Shown: positions 9,893 through 19,421, counted from the first letter of the stretch. The stretch: 62,540 nt of DNA from Rhodovulum visakhapatnamense (GCF_004365965.1 NZ_SOEB01000026.1:1-62540), one strand, 5' to 3'. Program-made: numbers and translations. Notes: generated by a model not told the origin, from the letters alone.

Positions 9893-10872
9893 TCCGCCTT
9901 CCCTTTCTGCGTCCCCGCGCCCGGCCCGCGATGTCCGGCCCGGCCCGCCGCGGCGATCCTCTCGGATACCAGCGCGATATAGCCCGGCTCGTCCACCCCG
10001 GTCATGACCGCCACGCGCGGCGACGGCGCGGCGAAATCTGCGAAGGTCTGACCGTTGGCCGGGCCGGTCAGCTGAACCTCGACCCGGGCCGGACGCCCGG
10101 TGAACAGCCCCGGCCGCAGCAGCCAGGCCACGGTCATCGCGTCGTGCAGCGGCCCGCCCAGACGGCCATACCGGGCCGGGTCGCTGCGGTCGTATTCGGT
10201 CAAGAGATTGGCCAGCGCCCGCCCGCCCTCGCTGCCGCTGGCGCGGAAGGCCGCGACATGGCGTTCGGTGAAAAGGGCCTTGGTGGTCACGTCCAGCGGG
10301 AACAGCACCAGCGGCACGCCCGAATCGAAGACGATTGCGGCCGCATGCGGGTCGGCCAGCATGTTGAACTCGGCCCAGCGGCTGGCATGGCCCGGCGCCT
10401 GGAAGGTTCCCCCCATGCAGACGATCCGGCGGATGCCCCGCGCCACTTCCGGATGCAGCCGCAGCGCCAGCGCGATATTGGTCAGCGGCCCGATGGCACA
10501 GATCGTCAGCGGGGACTGGGTCCGCGCCGCCGCCCAGGCCATGCGCGCAATGAAGCGCACGGCATTCTCGGCCGCGGGCTCGACCCGGCCCATCCCGACC
10601 AGGTGGGCCGGAAAGGCGCCTATCTCGGCATACTTGCCGAAGATCTGATCGCGCAGAAGCGGCGCCCGCGCCCCGGCCATCACCGGAACGTCCGGGCGCC
10701 TCGCCAGCCCGACGATCCGGCAGGCATTGGTCAGCGTCGCCGACAGCGTGACATTGCCCGCAACCGTCGTGACCCCAAGCACATCGAGCTCGGGCGAGCC
10801 CAGCGCCATCAGGATCGCCGCTGCGTCATCGACACCCGGATCGCAGTCGATGATGATCCGGGTGGGGCTCAT
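9889..10872 (-). CDS. nucleoside hydrolase (first of two)
   Basis: 327-residue inosine-uridine-preferring type nucleoside hydrolase, splitting a nucleoside into base plus ribose. The calcium-binding motif DCDPGVDDA sits at the N-terminus; EFNMLADPHAAA and the C-terminal PLHDAMTVAWLL segment with the catalytic-site histidine are present. The start at 10872 gives the expected N-terminus MSPTRIIIDCDPG and overlaps the preceding paralogue by 4 bp. Two paralogues in tandem suggest different base preferences, for example purine and pyrimidine. No signal peptide is seen, so cleavage should be cytoplasmic, after uptake. Confidence 0.92.
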   Translation of the reverse strand: MSPTRIIIDCDPGVDDAAAILMALGSPELDVLGVTTVAGNVTLSATLTNACRIVGLARRPDVPVMAGARAPLLRDQIFGKYAEIGAFPAHLVGMGRVEPAAENAVRFIARMAWAAARTQSPLTICAIGPLTNIALALRLHPEVARGIRRIVCMGGTFQAPGHASRWAEFNMLADPHAAAIVFDSGVPLVLFPLDVTTKALFTERHVAAFRASGSEGGRALANLLTEYDRSDPARYGRLGGPLHDAMTVAWLLRPGLFTGRPARVEVQLTGPANGQTFADFAAPSPRVAVMTGVDEPGYIALVSERIAAAGRAGHRGPGAGTQKGKAE

Positions 10873-11834
10873 GCGGCGCCACGCATCTCGTACTGTGTCA
10901 GAAGCCCCAGATAGAGATCGATGACGCCCTCGGCATCCACCTTGAGGACGATATCTGCATTGGCGGGCGCGCCCGACTGGCCGTACCAGTCGGCCACGGT
11001 CTGGCCGAGGCAAAGCGGGCTTTCGGTTTCGACGAAGATCCGGGCGGGACGGGTCTCGAACAGGTCGGGACGCAGCAGGAAGGCGGTGACCAGCGGGTCG
11101 TGCAGCGGCCCCCCGCGCGTGCCGTAACGCTTCGGGTCGTTGCGGTCCCAGGACGCCATCAGCCCCGCCATCGCCGCCGAAATCCGTCCGCTGGCCCCCA
11201 CGAACCGGGCCACATGCTCGGGGCGCAGGATCACCTGATGGGTGGCATCCAGCCCAAGCACGGTCATCGGCAGCCCGGCGGCAAACACGACCGCGGCCGC
11301 ATGCGGATCGGCCAGCATGTTGAATTCGGAGGTCAGCGACCGGTTGCCGGGCGCATGGAACGCCCCGCCCATCATCACGACCCGCTCGATGCCTCCGGCG
11401 ATGTCGGGCGCGATCCGCAGCGCCAGTGCCAGGTTGGTCAGCGGCCCCAGACAGCACAGCGTGATCCTGGGCCCCCCCTCCCGCACCGCGCGGCCCAGAT
11501 GATCGATCAGCGCCTCGACCGCGCCGGTCGGCTCGGGCCGCTTCTGCGGCTCGGGCAGCCGCGCCGCGCCAAGCCCGGTCTCGCCATGAAAAAGCCCGTG
11601 GATCGGCTCTCGGCACAGCGGCCTTGGGGCGCCCGGATGCACCGGAATACCGTCCCGTCCCGCCAGTTCGCAGATCTGCAGCGCATTGCGCAGCGTCCGC
11701 TCCAGCGGCTGGTTGCCGCAGACGGTCAGGATCGCGCGAATATCGAGCTCGGGCGCGACGAAGGCACCCAAAAGCGCGATGCTGTCGTCGATTCCGGGAT
11801 CGCAGTCGAAGATGACTGGAAGAGAAGCCGTCAT
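10869..11834 (-). CDS. nucleoside hydrolase (second of two)
   Basis: 321-residue paralogue of the adjacent nucleoside hydrolase, with DCDPGIDDS near the N-terminus, EFNMLADPHAAA and PLHDPLVTAFLL. The start at 11834 is preferred because GGACGA lies at normal spacing; an in-frame ATG at 11849 would add five residues. It comes after the DapA-family gene and overlaps the next hydrolase by 4 bp. It differs from its paralogue in the substrate-loop region, so overlapping but non-identical specificity is likely (inference). Confidence 0.9.
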   Translation of the reverse strand: MTASLPVIFDCDPGIDDSIALLGAFVAPELDIRAILTVCGNQPLERTLRNALQICELAGRDGIPVHPGAPRPLCREPIHGLFHGETGLGAARLPEPQKRPEPTGAVEALIDHLGRAVREGGPRITLCCLGPLTNLALALRIAPDIAGGIERVVMMGGAFHAPGNRSLTSEFNMLADPHAAAVVFAAGLPMTVLGLDATHQVILRPEHVARFVGASGRISAAMAGLMASWDRNDPKRYGTRGGPLHDPLVTAFLLRPDLFETRPARIFVETESPLCLGQTVADWYGQSGAPANADIVLKVDAEGVIDLYLGLLTQYEMRGAA

Positions 11835-11876
11835 GGTCGTGTCGTCCATTGGAAAGTGCGTCCCGGCCGGGCCGGT

Positions 11877-12776
11877 CTACAGCGCGCCGATGGCGCCCAG
11901 CGCCTCGGCCAGATCGTCGCGGGCCGCCGCGTCGAGCGGCGCCTGCGGGGCAACCGGGTCGCCCACGTCGAACCCCTGCAACTGCAGCGCGGCCTTGATG
12001 CAGGCCGCCAGCGAATGGCGGGCGAAAAGCTCGTTGATGCGCCAGAGCGAACGCTGCACCTCCATCGCCCGCGCCCAGTCGCCCGCGCGGGCCGCGTCGT
12101 ACAGCGCGATGCTCTGCTCGGGCACGATGCAGGCCGGACCCGCCATCCAGCCGACGCCGCCAATCAGCATCACGCAGGCCGGGATATGGGCCGAGGCGGC
12201 GAAGACCTCGATCCGGTCGCCGCAGCGGTTCAGGATCGACAGAAGCCGCCCGGTATTGGACGAGGCATCCTTGATGTAGCGGATGTTCGGCACCCGGCTC
12301 AGGCGGTCGATCACCGGCAACGTCAGATCGGAACGCTGGAAGTTCGGATTGGTGTAAAGCACCACCGGCAGGCCCCGGGCGGCTTCGGCGATGGCGGTGA
12401 AATAGGCCTCGACGCCCGCCTCGCCGACCGGGAAATAGGCCTCGAGGATCGCCAGGATGCCATCGGCCCCGGCGGCGACCATGGCCCGGGTCTGCGCCAC
12501 CGCATCTGCCGTCGAGGTGGACGCCACGCCCGGCACCACCGGCACCCGGCCCTTCGCCGCGCGGATCGTGGCCGTCGCGACGGCAAGCCGCTGATCGTTC
12601 GAGATATAGGCGAACTCGCCGGTGCTGCCGAGCGGCGCGAGCCCATGAACGCCCGCCGCGATCAGTCGCTCGACAAGCGCGGCCAGAACGTCCTCCCGGA
12701 TCCCGCCCGTGGCGTCGAGCGGGGAGACCAGATAGGGAAAGACGCCGCGAAAGGCCCGGCCCGCATCCGCGCTCAT
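11877..12776 (-). CDS. dihydrodipicolinate synthase/N-acetylneuraminate lyase (DapA) family protein
   Basis: 299-residue TIM-barrel class I aldolase. The pyruvate-type site is recognisable: GSTGEF (usual GTTGE), the Tyr of LYTNP and the Schiff-base Lys of IRYIKDAS. The operon context argues against lysine biosynthesis: it lies between a solute-binding protein (4-bp overlap) and nucleoside hydrolases. It may act on a keto-acid or modified sugar side-chain carried by the imported compound, which would mean the substrate is not a plain nucleoside. Exact reaction unknown. Confidence 0.85.
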   Translation of the reverse strand: MSADAGRAFRGVFPYLVSPLDATGGIREDVLAALVERLIAAGVHGLAPLGSTGEFAYISNDQRLAVATATIRAAKGRVPVVPGVASTSTADAVAQTRAMVAAGADGILAILEAYFPVGEAGVEAYFTAIAEAARGLPVVLYTNPNFQRSDLTLPVIDRLSRVPNIRYIKDASSNTGRLLSILNRCGDRIEVFAASAHIPACVMLIGGVGWMAGPACIVPEQSIALYDAARAGDWARAMEVQRSLWRINELFARHSLAACIKAALQLQGFDVGDPVAPQAPLDAAARDDLAEALGAIGAL

Positions 12777-14323
12777 TCCGGACGGACCTCATAGGCCAGC
12801 GTATAGCCGTCGGAGCGGCCAGGATAGCTCAGCCCGTTTTCCAGCGCCCAGGTATTGGCGAGGTAGAAGACCGGGATCACCCCGAGATCGGTCATCGCGA
12901 TGCGGGTCGCCTTCTGCAGCAGCTCGCGGCGGGCGTCATCGTCGAGGGTCTGGCGCGCCTGCTGCAAGGTCGCGTCGAACTCGGGGTTCGAATAGCGGCC
13001 GCGATTGCCGCGCCCGGCGCTGTCGCCATAGGTTTCCAGAAGCGGCCCCAGCACGCCCGAGGCCTCGCCGGTCTCGACCGCGGCCCCGCCCATGATGAAG
13101 CTGAATTCGAGGTTCGAGGCGCGCGAGAAATAGACGCTGGCGGGGAGCGTCTCGACCGAGGTGTCGATGCCGATCCGGCTGAAGAACTGGCCGATGGCCT
13201 GGGCCACGCGGCTGTCATTGGGATAGCGGTCGTTCGAGGCGTGGAAGGTCAGCTTGAAGCCGTCCGGATAGCCGGCCTCGGCCAGCAGCTCCTTCGCCTT
13301 TGCCGGATCGTAGGGATCGACCGCGATCGACGGATCGTAGCCGAAATAGCCCTCGGGCACGAGCTGGCCCGCGGGCACGCCCTGGCCGTCCATGATCCGG
13401 TCGACGATGGCCTCTCGGTTCAGCGACAGCGACAGCGCGCGGCGGACCCGTTCGTCGCGAAGGGGGTTCTTGCCGTCGGGCCCCGTGGCAAAGGGCGAGA
13501 CCTCGCGGCCCTGATCCATGTGCAGATACATCACCCGGTTGCCCGCGACCGAGACCACCCTGAGATCGTCGGAAGTTTTCAGGCGGCGGGTATCGGCGGT
13601 CGGGATGCTCTCGATCATGTCGACATCGCCCGACAGCATCGCCGCGACCCGGGCGCTGTTGTTCTTGAAGATCTTGAAGGTCACGTCTTCCCAAGCGGCG
13701 GGACCGGCCCAGTACGCGTCGTTGCGGGCGACCTTCACCTCGCTGTCCGGCACCCAGGACACGAACTTGAACGGCCCGGTGCCGATCACGCCCTTGCCCG
13801 CGTTCATCTCTTCGGTCGTGACCTCGGCATCCTCGGCGGGCAGCATCGCTATCCGGCTGAGATCGTTCGGCAAGAGCGGGGTCGGTTCGGCCGTGGTGAT
13901 GCGCACGGTCAGCGGGTCGACCGCCGCGACCGAGGTGATCGCCTTGACATAGGGCATGAAGGAACTCGGGCTGTTCCTCGAGGCCATGGGCACCCGGTTG
14001 AGGCTGGCCACCACGTCCTCGGCGGTGAAAGCGCTGCCATCGTGGAAGGTCACGCCCTCGCGCAGGCTGAATTCCCAGGTGGTGTCGTCGATCACCCGCC
14101 AGGACACCGCCAGCGCGGGCTGGATCTGCTGCTTGTCGTCCTGGTTCACCAGCCCGTCGAAGATGTTCCGCGCCATCGCGCTGTTCGGGCCGACGACATA
14201 GAATTGCGGGTCCATCGAAGTGGTCGAAGCCGCCAGACCGATGGTCAGCGCCTGCGCCGAAACGAGGCTGGGCGCGAGGGTGGCGCAGGCCGCGAGGATG
14301 GCCGCCGAGGCAACGCGTTTCAT
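12773..14323 (-). CDS. ABC transporter substrate-binding protein, family 5 (peptide/nickel type)
   Basis: 516-residue periplasmic binding protein with a Sec signal peptide ([25 protein letters not shown]). The SBP_bac_5 layout is clear: [19 protein letters not shown], the [14 protein letters not shown] motif near residue 90, and C-terminal lobe segments such as [19 protein letters not shown]. The start at 14323 has GGAGGAG 7 nt upstream. It is the first gene of the eight-gene operon, divergent from the LysR regulator, and supplies substrate to the DppBC-type permeases. Ligand is unknown. Confidence 0.93.
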   Translation of the reverse strand: MKRVASAAILAACATLAPSLVSAQALTIGLAASTTSMDPQFYVVGPNSAMARNIFDGLVNQDDKQQIQPALAVSWRVIDDTTWEFSLREGVTFHDGSAFTAEDVVASLNRVPMASRNSPSSFMPYVKAITSVAAVDPLTVRITTAEPTPLLPNDLSRIAMLPAEDAEVTTEEMNAGKGVIGTGPFKFVSWVPDSEVKVARNDAYWAGPAAWEDVTFKIFKNNSARVAAMLSGDVDMIESIPTADTRRLKTSDDLRVVSVAGNRVMYLHMDQGREVSPFATGPDGKNPLRDERVRRALSLSLNREAIVDRIMDGQGVPAGQLVPEGYFGYDPSIAVDPYDPAKAKELLAEAGYPDGFKLTFHASNDRYPNDSRVAQAIGQFFSRIGIDTSVETLPASVYFSRASNLEFSFIMGGAAVETGEASGVLGPLLETYGDSAGRGNRGRYSNPEFDATLQQARQTLDDDARRELLQKATRIAMTDLGVIPVFYLANTWALENGLSYPGRSDGYTLAYEVRPE

Positions 14324-14401
14324 CCGGGAACTCCTCCGATTCACAAGGGCGCCCTGCATCCTCCACGCCGGGCCGACCAAAAATTAGCGATTTCGTGAAT
14401 C

Positions 14402-14435
14402 GGCATGAAATTGTATTTAGTGTCTTCATCATGCC
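14402..14435. promoter_or_regulatory. candidate LysR operator between SBP and regulator genes
   Basis: An inverted repeat GGCATGA-N20-TCATGCC lies in the 136-bp divergent region, about 25 bp before the LysR start. The DNA between the arms is AT-rich. Position and symmetry fit a LysR-type regulator controlling itself and the divergent operon. Confidence 0.45.
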
Positions 14436-14459
14436 CTAATGTTATACAGGAGCAAGATC

Positions 14460-15350
14460 ATGCGATTGCGGCACAGGCAGATCGAGGCCTTCCGAAGCGT
14501 GATGATGACCGGCGGCATCACCTCGGCCGCCACGGCGATGCACGTCACCCAACCCGCGGTGAGTCGGCTGATCCGCGACCTCGAGGACACCATCGGGCTT
14601 TCGCTCTTTCAGCGGCGCGGCGCCCGGCTCGACCCGACGCCCGAGGCGACGCTGCTGTATCGCGAGGTCGAACGGCTTTACCTCGGGCTCGACCAGATCG
14701 CCCAAGCCGCCGAGGACATCCGCGACCACAAGAACGTCGTGATCCGGATCGGCACCGTCACCTCGCTGGTGCGTCCCTACCTGCAGCGCGCCATCCGCGA
14801 GGTGATCGGCGACCGCCGCGACGTGCCGCTGGTGATCGATGTCGAGAACAGCCGCCACATCTGGGACATGGTCGAGAATGCGCAATACGATATCGGTTTC
14901 GTCTATCGCCGCCAGCGCATGGATCCCCGCGCCCAGCGCCTGCGCCAGATGACGGCGGTCGCGGCGGTGCCGCCCGGCCATCCGCTGGCCGGACGCGCAG
15001 TCTGCGTCCCCGACGATCTCGCGGGCGAGAGGCTGCTGATTCCGGGACGGAACTCGCCGGTCAGGCTTGCACTCGACACCGCGCTGGCCCAGGCCACCGC
15101 CGCGCCGGCAAGTCTCGTCGAAAGCTCGATGCTGAACTGCTGCCATTTCGCGGCCGACGGAATGGGCATTGCGATCGTCGACGAAATCTCGATTCGCGCG
15201 GCCGGAGTCGCCCTGGTCGGCATTCCTTTCCTGCCGGAAATCGGCGTCGGCTATTACGCGATCCGTCCGCCGGGGGCGCATCGCATTGCCATTCTCGACG
15301 CCATCGTGCGGCATGTGCAGGGCCAACTGGCCGCGCCCGCCAATGACTGA
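14460..15350 (+). CDS. LysR-family transcriptional regulator
   Basis: 296-residue regulator with an N-terminal winged helix-turn-helix (LRHRQIEAFRSVMMTGGITS, then QPAVSRLIRDLE) and a C-terminal periplasmic-binding-like effector domain. The start at 14460 is preferred over the in-frame ATG 14439, because AGGAG lies between them at correct spacing for 14460. It is divergent from the SBP gene, the normal LysR arrangement, so it probably senses the imported compound or a breakdown product and controls the operon. Confidence 0.9.
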   Translation: MRLRHRQIEAFRSVMMTGGITSAATAMHVTQPAVSRLIRDLEDTIGLSLFQRRGARLDPTPEATLLYREVERLYLGLDQIAQAAEDIRDHKNVVIRIGTVTSLVRPYLQRAIREVIGDRRDVPLVIDVENSRHIWDMVENAQYDIGFVYRRQRMDPRAQRLRQMTAVAAVPPGHPLAGRAVCVPDDLAGERLLIPGRNSPVRLALDTALAQATAAPASLVESSMLNCCHFAADGMGIAIVDEISIRAAGVALVGIPFLPEIGVGYYAIRPPGAHRIAILDAIVRHVQGQLAAPAND

Positions 15351-15519
15351 CGGCACAGATTGACGGCACAGACTGGGGGCACAGACTGGGGCGCTGGGTC
15401 GCGCGAAACCGGTTCCCTCCGCCGTCCGACATCACTAGGCTGCAAGCACATGATTTGCGTCAAGGATCGCGGGCCAGAGCGCTGCGATGCTCGGCGTCAG
15501 GCGGAGAGGTGCCGAAGCG

Positions 15520-15927
15520 ATGTATGCCAATATTCTTGTTCCCGTGGCGGTGGACCATGCGCCCGATCTGGCCGATGTGCTGGAGATTGCGCGGCGGCTG
15601 CGTGCCACGGACGGGACGATCACGGTCTTGACCGTGGCCGAGGCGATCCCGCCCTACATGGCGCAATATCTGCCCGAAGGGCAGGAAGAAGAGACCCGCG
15701 CGGCGATCAGGACGGAACTGACCGGCGCGCTGGCGGGCGTCGGCGATGTCGAGATCCGGGTGGTGACCGGCCATGCCGGGATGACCATCGTCGACTATGC
15801 CGAACGCCATGGCGTCGATTGCATCGTGATGCATTCGCACCGGCCCGAACTGAAGGACTATTTCCTCGGCTCGACCGCCGCCCGCGTGGTGCGCCACGCG
15901 CACTGCGCCGTTCACGTCGTGCGCTGA
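15520..15927 (+). CDS. universal stress protein (UspA family)
   Basis: 135-residue cytoplasmic UspA-fold protein (NILVPVAVD start, DYFLGSTAARVVRHAHCAVHVV end). The C-terminal ATP-binding glycine pattern is partly changed: the usual GxxG before the FLGS segment reads HSHRPELKD here, so nucleotide binding is uncertain. The start at 15520 has GGAGAGG upstream. It is followed 33 bp later by an ABM-domain gene in the same direction. Confidence 0.88.
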   Translation: MYANILVPVAVDHAPDLADVLEIARRLRATDGTITVLTVAEAIPPYMAQYLPEGQEEETRAAIRTELTGALAGVGDVEIRVVTGHAGMTIVDYAERHGVDCIVMHSHRPELKDYFLGSTAARVVRHAHCAVHVVR

Positions 15928-15960
15928 GCGCCCCCAGACCCAGGAAGATCGGAGACGACC

Positions 15961-16281
15961 ATGCCCCAGATCACCCCCCAGGCAGAGCTGCAAACCATCA
16001 TCACCACCTTCGACGTGACGCCCGGCACCTGTCAGGACCTGCTGGACGAGTTGCAGGCGGCGCTGGCCGAGTTCATCTCGAAGCAGCCGGGCTTCATCGG
16101 CGCGGCGCTGCATGTGAACGACGCCCAGACCCGGATCGCGAATTATTCGCAATGGCGGCGGCGCGAGGATTTCCAGGCGATGCTGCGCAGCGCCGAGATG
16201 CGGGTGCGCACCCGGCGCTTTGCCGACCTGTGCAAGAGCTTCGAGCCGGTGATGTACGAGGTCGCCGCCAGCTACGACTGA
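15961..16281 (+). CDS. antibiotic biosynthesis monooxygenase (ABM) domain protein
   Basis: 106-residue single-domain ferredoxin-like alpha/beta protein of the ABM family. The characteristic core is a beta strand, then a helix (LLDELQAALAEFISKQPGFIGAALH), then NYSQWRRREDFQAML. Members oxidise or degrade small aromatic or haem-like compounds, or are simply small dimers of unknown role. A good ribosome site (GGAGACGACC) precedes ATG 15961. Probably co-transcribed with the Usp gene. Confidence 0.85.
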   Translation: MPQITPQAELQTIITTFDVTPGTCQDLLDELQAALAEFISKQPGFIGAALHVNDAQTRIANYSQWRRREDFQAMLRSAEMRVRTRRFADLCKSFEPVMYEVAASYD

Positions 16282-16381
16282 CGCCGCGGCGCCAGCGGCG
16301 GTCAACCTTCCGCTAACGCTTTGGGGTCAAGCCTGAAGCCTGAGACGCGCATAACCGTGTGAGGCAAAAGGGGATGTTGCC

Positions 16382-16774
16382 ATGACACCCGTCCTTCCCG
16401 CCGCTGCGGCGGCTCTGGCGCTGTGCCTGTCGCCGGGCGCGACCCGGGCTCAGGATCTTCTGGAAGAATACGTGGCCATTATCGGCCCTCAGGATCTTTA
16501 CAATTCCAAGGGGGCGCGGCTGACCGCGCCCTGGCAGGTGCTGCGACAGGACCGCGCCAATTTCCACCGTTTCGGGCGACGCGACCCCGGCGACCGGGGC
16601 GACCGCTTCTTCGCCAGCGCCGAGAACCGCGGTGCCATGGAACAGATGGTGATGCGCGGCAGCATCGACCCGGCCGCCGCACGCGATCTGATGGCCGGGG
16701 GCGCCACCGTGGTGGTGCGCATCTGGGGCCAGAACGGGCGCGGCGATCGCGTCACGGTCGGCGTGTCGCGCTGA
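16382..16774 (+). CDS. hypothetical secreted protein
   Basis: 130-residue protein with a clear signal peptide ending near ATRAQD. The mature part is short and charged, with an IIGPQDLYNSKGARL segment and no cysteine. I do not recognise the family, though similar small exported proteins are common in Rhodobacteraceae. Its 3' end overlaps the convergent YdcF-family gene by 23 bp. Confidence 0.7.
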   Translation: MTPVLPAAAAALALCLSPGATRAQDLLEEYVAIIGPQDLYNSKGARLTAPWQVLRQDRANFHRFGRRDPGDRGDRFFASAENRGAMEQMVMRGSIDPAAARDLMAGGATVVVRIWGQNGRGDRVTVGVSR

Positions 16775-17222
16775 TCGCCAGCGCCTTGGCGACCGCCGCC
16801 GCCTCGCGCAGCAGCCGCATGGCGTGACGGCCGGGTGGCCCCGCCGGGCGCGCGGGGCTGTCGGCCTCGGCCTCGATCCCGGCCCGCCGCGCCAGAAACA
16901 GCGCCCGGGGCGCGTGATAGCCATCGGTGACCAGCGTCACCCGCGCGATGCCCCGCGCCGCGAGGATCGGGCGGCAGAAAGCCAGGTTCTCGGCGGTGGT
17001 CCGCGCCCGGCTCTCGCAGATCAGCCGGTCGGGCGGCACCCCCGCCGCCCGGCAGATCGCCACGATCGCCTCGGCCTCGCCGCCCGCGCCCGAGGCCAGG
17101 ATCAGCGCCTCGGGGGCCGCGCGCCACAGGGCCGCCGCATGCTCGGCCCGGCGGATCAGCGCCGGACCCGGCTGGCCGGGCGCCCGCATCGCCGCCCCGA
17201 GAACGAGAAAGGCTCTGGTCAT
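16752..17222 (-). CDS. YdcF family protein (DUF218, ElyC/SanA type)
   Basis: 156-residue DUF218 domain. It starts with a hydrophobic strand (FLVLGAAMRA) and contains the family motif SRARTTAENLAF and VTDGYHAPRALFLA. Members include ElyC and SanA, which affect envelope polymer synthesis. This copy lacks the N-terminal membrane helix of those proteins, so it is cytoplasmic or very weakly anchored. The start at 17222 was taken because the domain begins there; the frame is open far upstream only by GC bias. Confidence 0.82.
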   Translation of the reverse strand: MTRAFLVLGAAMRAPGQPGPALIRRAEHAAALWRAAPEALILASGAGGEAEAIVAICRAAGVPPDRLICESRARTTAENLAFCRPILAARGIARVTLVTDGYHAPRALFLARRAGIEAEADSPARPAGPPGRHAMRLLREAAAVAKALAISATRRP

Positions 17223-17324
17223 GCCCCGAGCCTGCCGCGCCAGGGCGGCGCCGTCAATTCGCGCGCCGGTCCCGGGCCGGGCCAGACGGCTTGCGGCCCC
17301 GGCGCGCCGGGCTATTTGCCAACC

Positions 17325-17798
17325 ATGGTCCTGCTGCCCGAGGATGTCCGCGCCTATCCCCGTCCGCCCGCGCTCGAACCCGTTGGCGAGACGCTTGAGG
17401 TCGTGTTCGGCGGCGCGCTTGTCGCGCGGACCCGGCGCGGTCTGCGGGTGCTCGAAACCCATCACGCGCCGACCTATTACTTTCCGCCCGAAGACGTGGC
17501 GCCCGGGGTGCTGCGGCCGGGTGCGGGGCGCAGCTTTTGCGAATGGAAGGGCCGCGCCGCCTATTTCGACCTGACGGCAGGCGGTTCCACCGCGCCGGGT
17601 GCGGCCTGGGGCTATCCCGACCCGACGCCCGCCTTCGCGGCACTCAGGGACCATGTCGCCTTCTATGCCGGGCGGGTCGAGGCCTGCCGGGTCGGCGGAG
17701 TGGTCGCGACACCGCAACCCGGCAGCTTCTATGGTGGCTGGGTGACGCCGAACCTTTCGGGCATCGTCAAAGGCGGCCCCGGCACCGAGGGCTGGTAG
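17325..17798 (+). CDS. DUF427 domain-containing protein
   Basis: 157-residue single-domain protein of the DUF427 family, marked by the VVFGGALVARTRRGLRVLE strand pair, HHAPTYYFPPEDV, FCEWKGRAAYFDL and AAWGYPDPTPAF. The family is a small beta-tent fold of unknown function. The ATG at 17325 lacks a good ribosome site but matches the family start. It converges with the ParA-like gene 3 bp downstream. Confidence 0.85.
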   Translation: MVLLPEDVRAYPRPPALEPVGETLEVVFGGALVARTRRGLRVLETHHAPTYYFPPEDVAPGVLRPGAGRSFCEWKGRAAYFDLTAGGSTAPGAAWGYPDPTPAFAALRDHVAFYAGRVEACRVGGVVATPQPGSFYGGWVTPNLSGIVKGGPGTEGW

Positions 17799-17801
17799 CC
17801 C

Positions 17802-18437
17802 TCAGTCGGCCAGCGCGGCCAGAACTTCCAGGGCCAGCGCGTCGATCTCGTCCGAGGCGGGGCCCTTGCGGGCCGCCTCCTGCACGCCGAGGCCCCGACC
17901 CAGCGTTTCGGCATAGGTCACGCGGTTGGCCAGCCGCACGGCCGCCAGCCCCGCATCCATGCCGCCCGCCGTCTCGGCCACCTCGGCGGCAAGCCGGGTG
18001 TTGGCCTTCAGCCGGTTCAGCACCACGATCGCAGGCTTGTCCTCGCGCCGGGCCAGATCCAGCACGCCCTCGGTCGCCCACAGATCGACATGCGACGCCG
18101 CGACCGGCACCAGCACCAGATCGGCGGCACGGAGCGCCGGGCGCAGATCGCTGTCGGCCTTGGGCGGCGTGTCGATCAGCACCACGTCATGGGCGCGGGC
18201 CAGCTTGGCGGTCTCGTAGCCGACGCCCCAGGCCGAGGCGGTCGAGAATTCCATGTCGGGCGCCTCGCGCCCTTCCAGCCGGGCCATGAACCACCGGCCA
18301 AGGCTGCCCTGCGGATCGGTGTCGATCAGCGCAACGGCCATGCCCCGGCGCCGGAACGCCACGGCGAGATTGGCCGCAAGCGTGGTCTTGCCCGACCCGC
18401 CCTTCTGCTGGGCGATGGTGATGATCGTGCCCGCCAT
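17802..18437 (-). CDS. ParA/MinD-family ATPase
   Basis: 211-residue ParA-type ATPase with the deviant Walker A motif KGGSGKTT at the N-terminus, IDTDPQGSLGRW and the switch motif VVLIDTPPKADSD. It is short and has no N-terminal helix-turn-helix, so it resembles stand-alone ParA proteins that position cellular cargo rather than plasmid ParA. No ParB-like gene or centromere-like repeats are adjacent. The start at 18437 has a GGGGGGAG upstream. Confidence 0.9.
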   Translation of the reverse strand: MAGTIITIAQQKGGSGKTTLAANLAVAFRRRGMAVALIDTDPQGSLGRWFMARLEGREAPDMEFSTASAWGVGYETAKLARAHDVVLIDTPPKADSDLRPALRAADLVLVPVAASHVDLWATEGVLDLARREDKPAIVVLNRLKANTRLAAEVAETAGGMDAGLAAVRLANRVTYAETLGRGLGVQEAARKGPASDEIDALALEVLAALAD

Positions 18438-18689
18438 GTGCTCCCCCCGTCTGCCATGCCGCGGCGCAGAATACCGCAGCGCGCAAGGATGCACAGCCCC
18501 AATCCGCGCGGAGCAGGTCCACCCGAAAGGGCCTTTCTGTGCCGCCCCGGCCACAACGGCGGACACGCCGCATGCCCCGGCGTCAGGCCGGGCGCGGGGT
18601 CGGTCGCCCCGTGCTAGGCTCGCGTCAGGCTTGCGCTTAACCCTGGGTTAACCATGCTTGACCGAAGCTTGCGGCGAAAGGAGCCCGCG

Positions 18690-19421
18690 ATGTGCCCCGG
18701 CCTCCCCCCTGCGTCCCGCCCGCAGCACGGCGCCCGGATCGCCCCGGCGGCCCTTGCGGCAGCCGTCGTCCTCACTCTTGCCGACCCGCAACCGGCCTCG
18801 GCCGGGGCCTGGCTGAAGGAGAAGGGTGCGGGGCTTCTGTCCTTTTCCTACGAGGCGGATCGCGACCGGACCTATGGCAGCCAATGGGGCTATGGATCGC
18901 TTTATGGCGAATACGGGCTGACGCCCAAGCTGACGCTGGGGCTCGACGCGGGCCAGGGCGATGACGCCGACGACTGGAAAGCCATCCTGTTCCTGCGGTT
19001 CCGGTCCGGGATCGGCTGGCTGCCGGGGCGGCTCGCGACCGAATTCGGCGCCGGGGCGGCGGGGGCGCCGGGCGGGCTGACCGAGCCGGTGATCCGGACG
19101 GGCCTGAGCTGGGGCACCGGCTTCACGACCGCCGATGGCAGCGGCTGGATCAATCTGGACGCCCGCACCGATACCCGCCCGCAAAGCGCGCTGGTCGATT
19201 ACAAGCTCGACATCACGCTGGGCGTCATGCCCAACCCGCGCACCCAGCTGACGCTGGAACTGTGGGGCGAGGACACCGCCACCGAACCGCGGACGGTAAA
19301 GCTGTCGCCCGCCGTCTCGCGCCGGATCGGCAAGGGCACCTGGCTGCGGCTGGGGGGAATCGTCGGGATCCATAACGACCCATCGGTCGGCGTGGTGATC
19401 GGCAGCCGGATCGAATTCTAA
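18690..19421 (+). CDS. hypothetical outer-membrane beta-barrel-like protein
   Basis: 243 residues with a signal peptide (AALAAAVVLTLADPQPASA) and a mature part of alternating amphipathic strands ending in ...VVIGSRIEF. The terminal aromatic residue and strand pattern are typical of outer-membrane barrels. The start at 18690 is supported by AAAGGAG at 18677-18683. The family is not characterised; a porin- or MipA-like structural role is a guess. Confidence 0.68.
   Translation: MCPGLPPASRPQHGARIAPAALAAAVVLTLADPQPASAGAWLKEKGAGLLSFSYEADRDRTYGSQWGYGSLYGEYGLTPKLTLGLDAGQGDDADDWKAILFLRFRSGIGWLPGRLATEFGAGAAGAPGGLTEPVIRTGLSWGTGFTTADGSGWINLDARTDTRPQSALVDYKLDITLGVMPNPRTQLTLELWGEDTATEPRTVKLSPAVSRRIGKGTWLRLGGIVGIHNDPSVGVVIGSRIEF

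Noticed and set aside
11877..12776. Lysine-pathway dapA
   Set aside because: Fold and Schiff-base residues fit, but the transporter/hydrolase operon context makes a catabolic or salvage role more likely, so no gene symbol was given.
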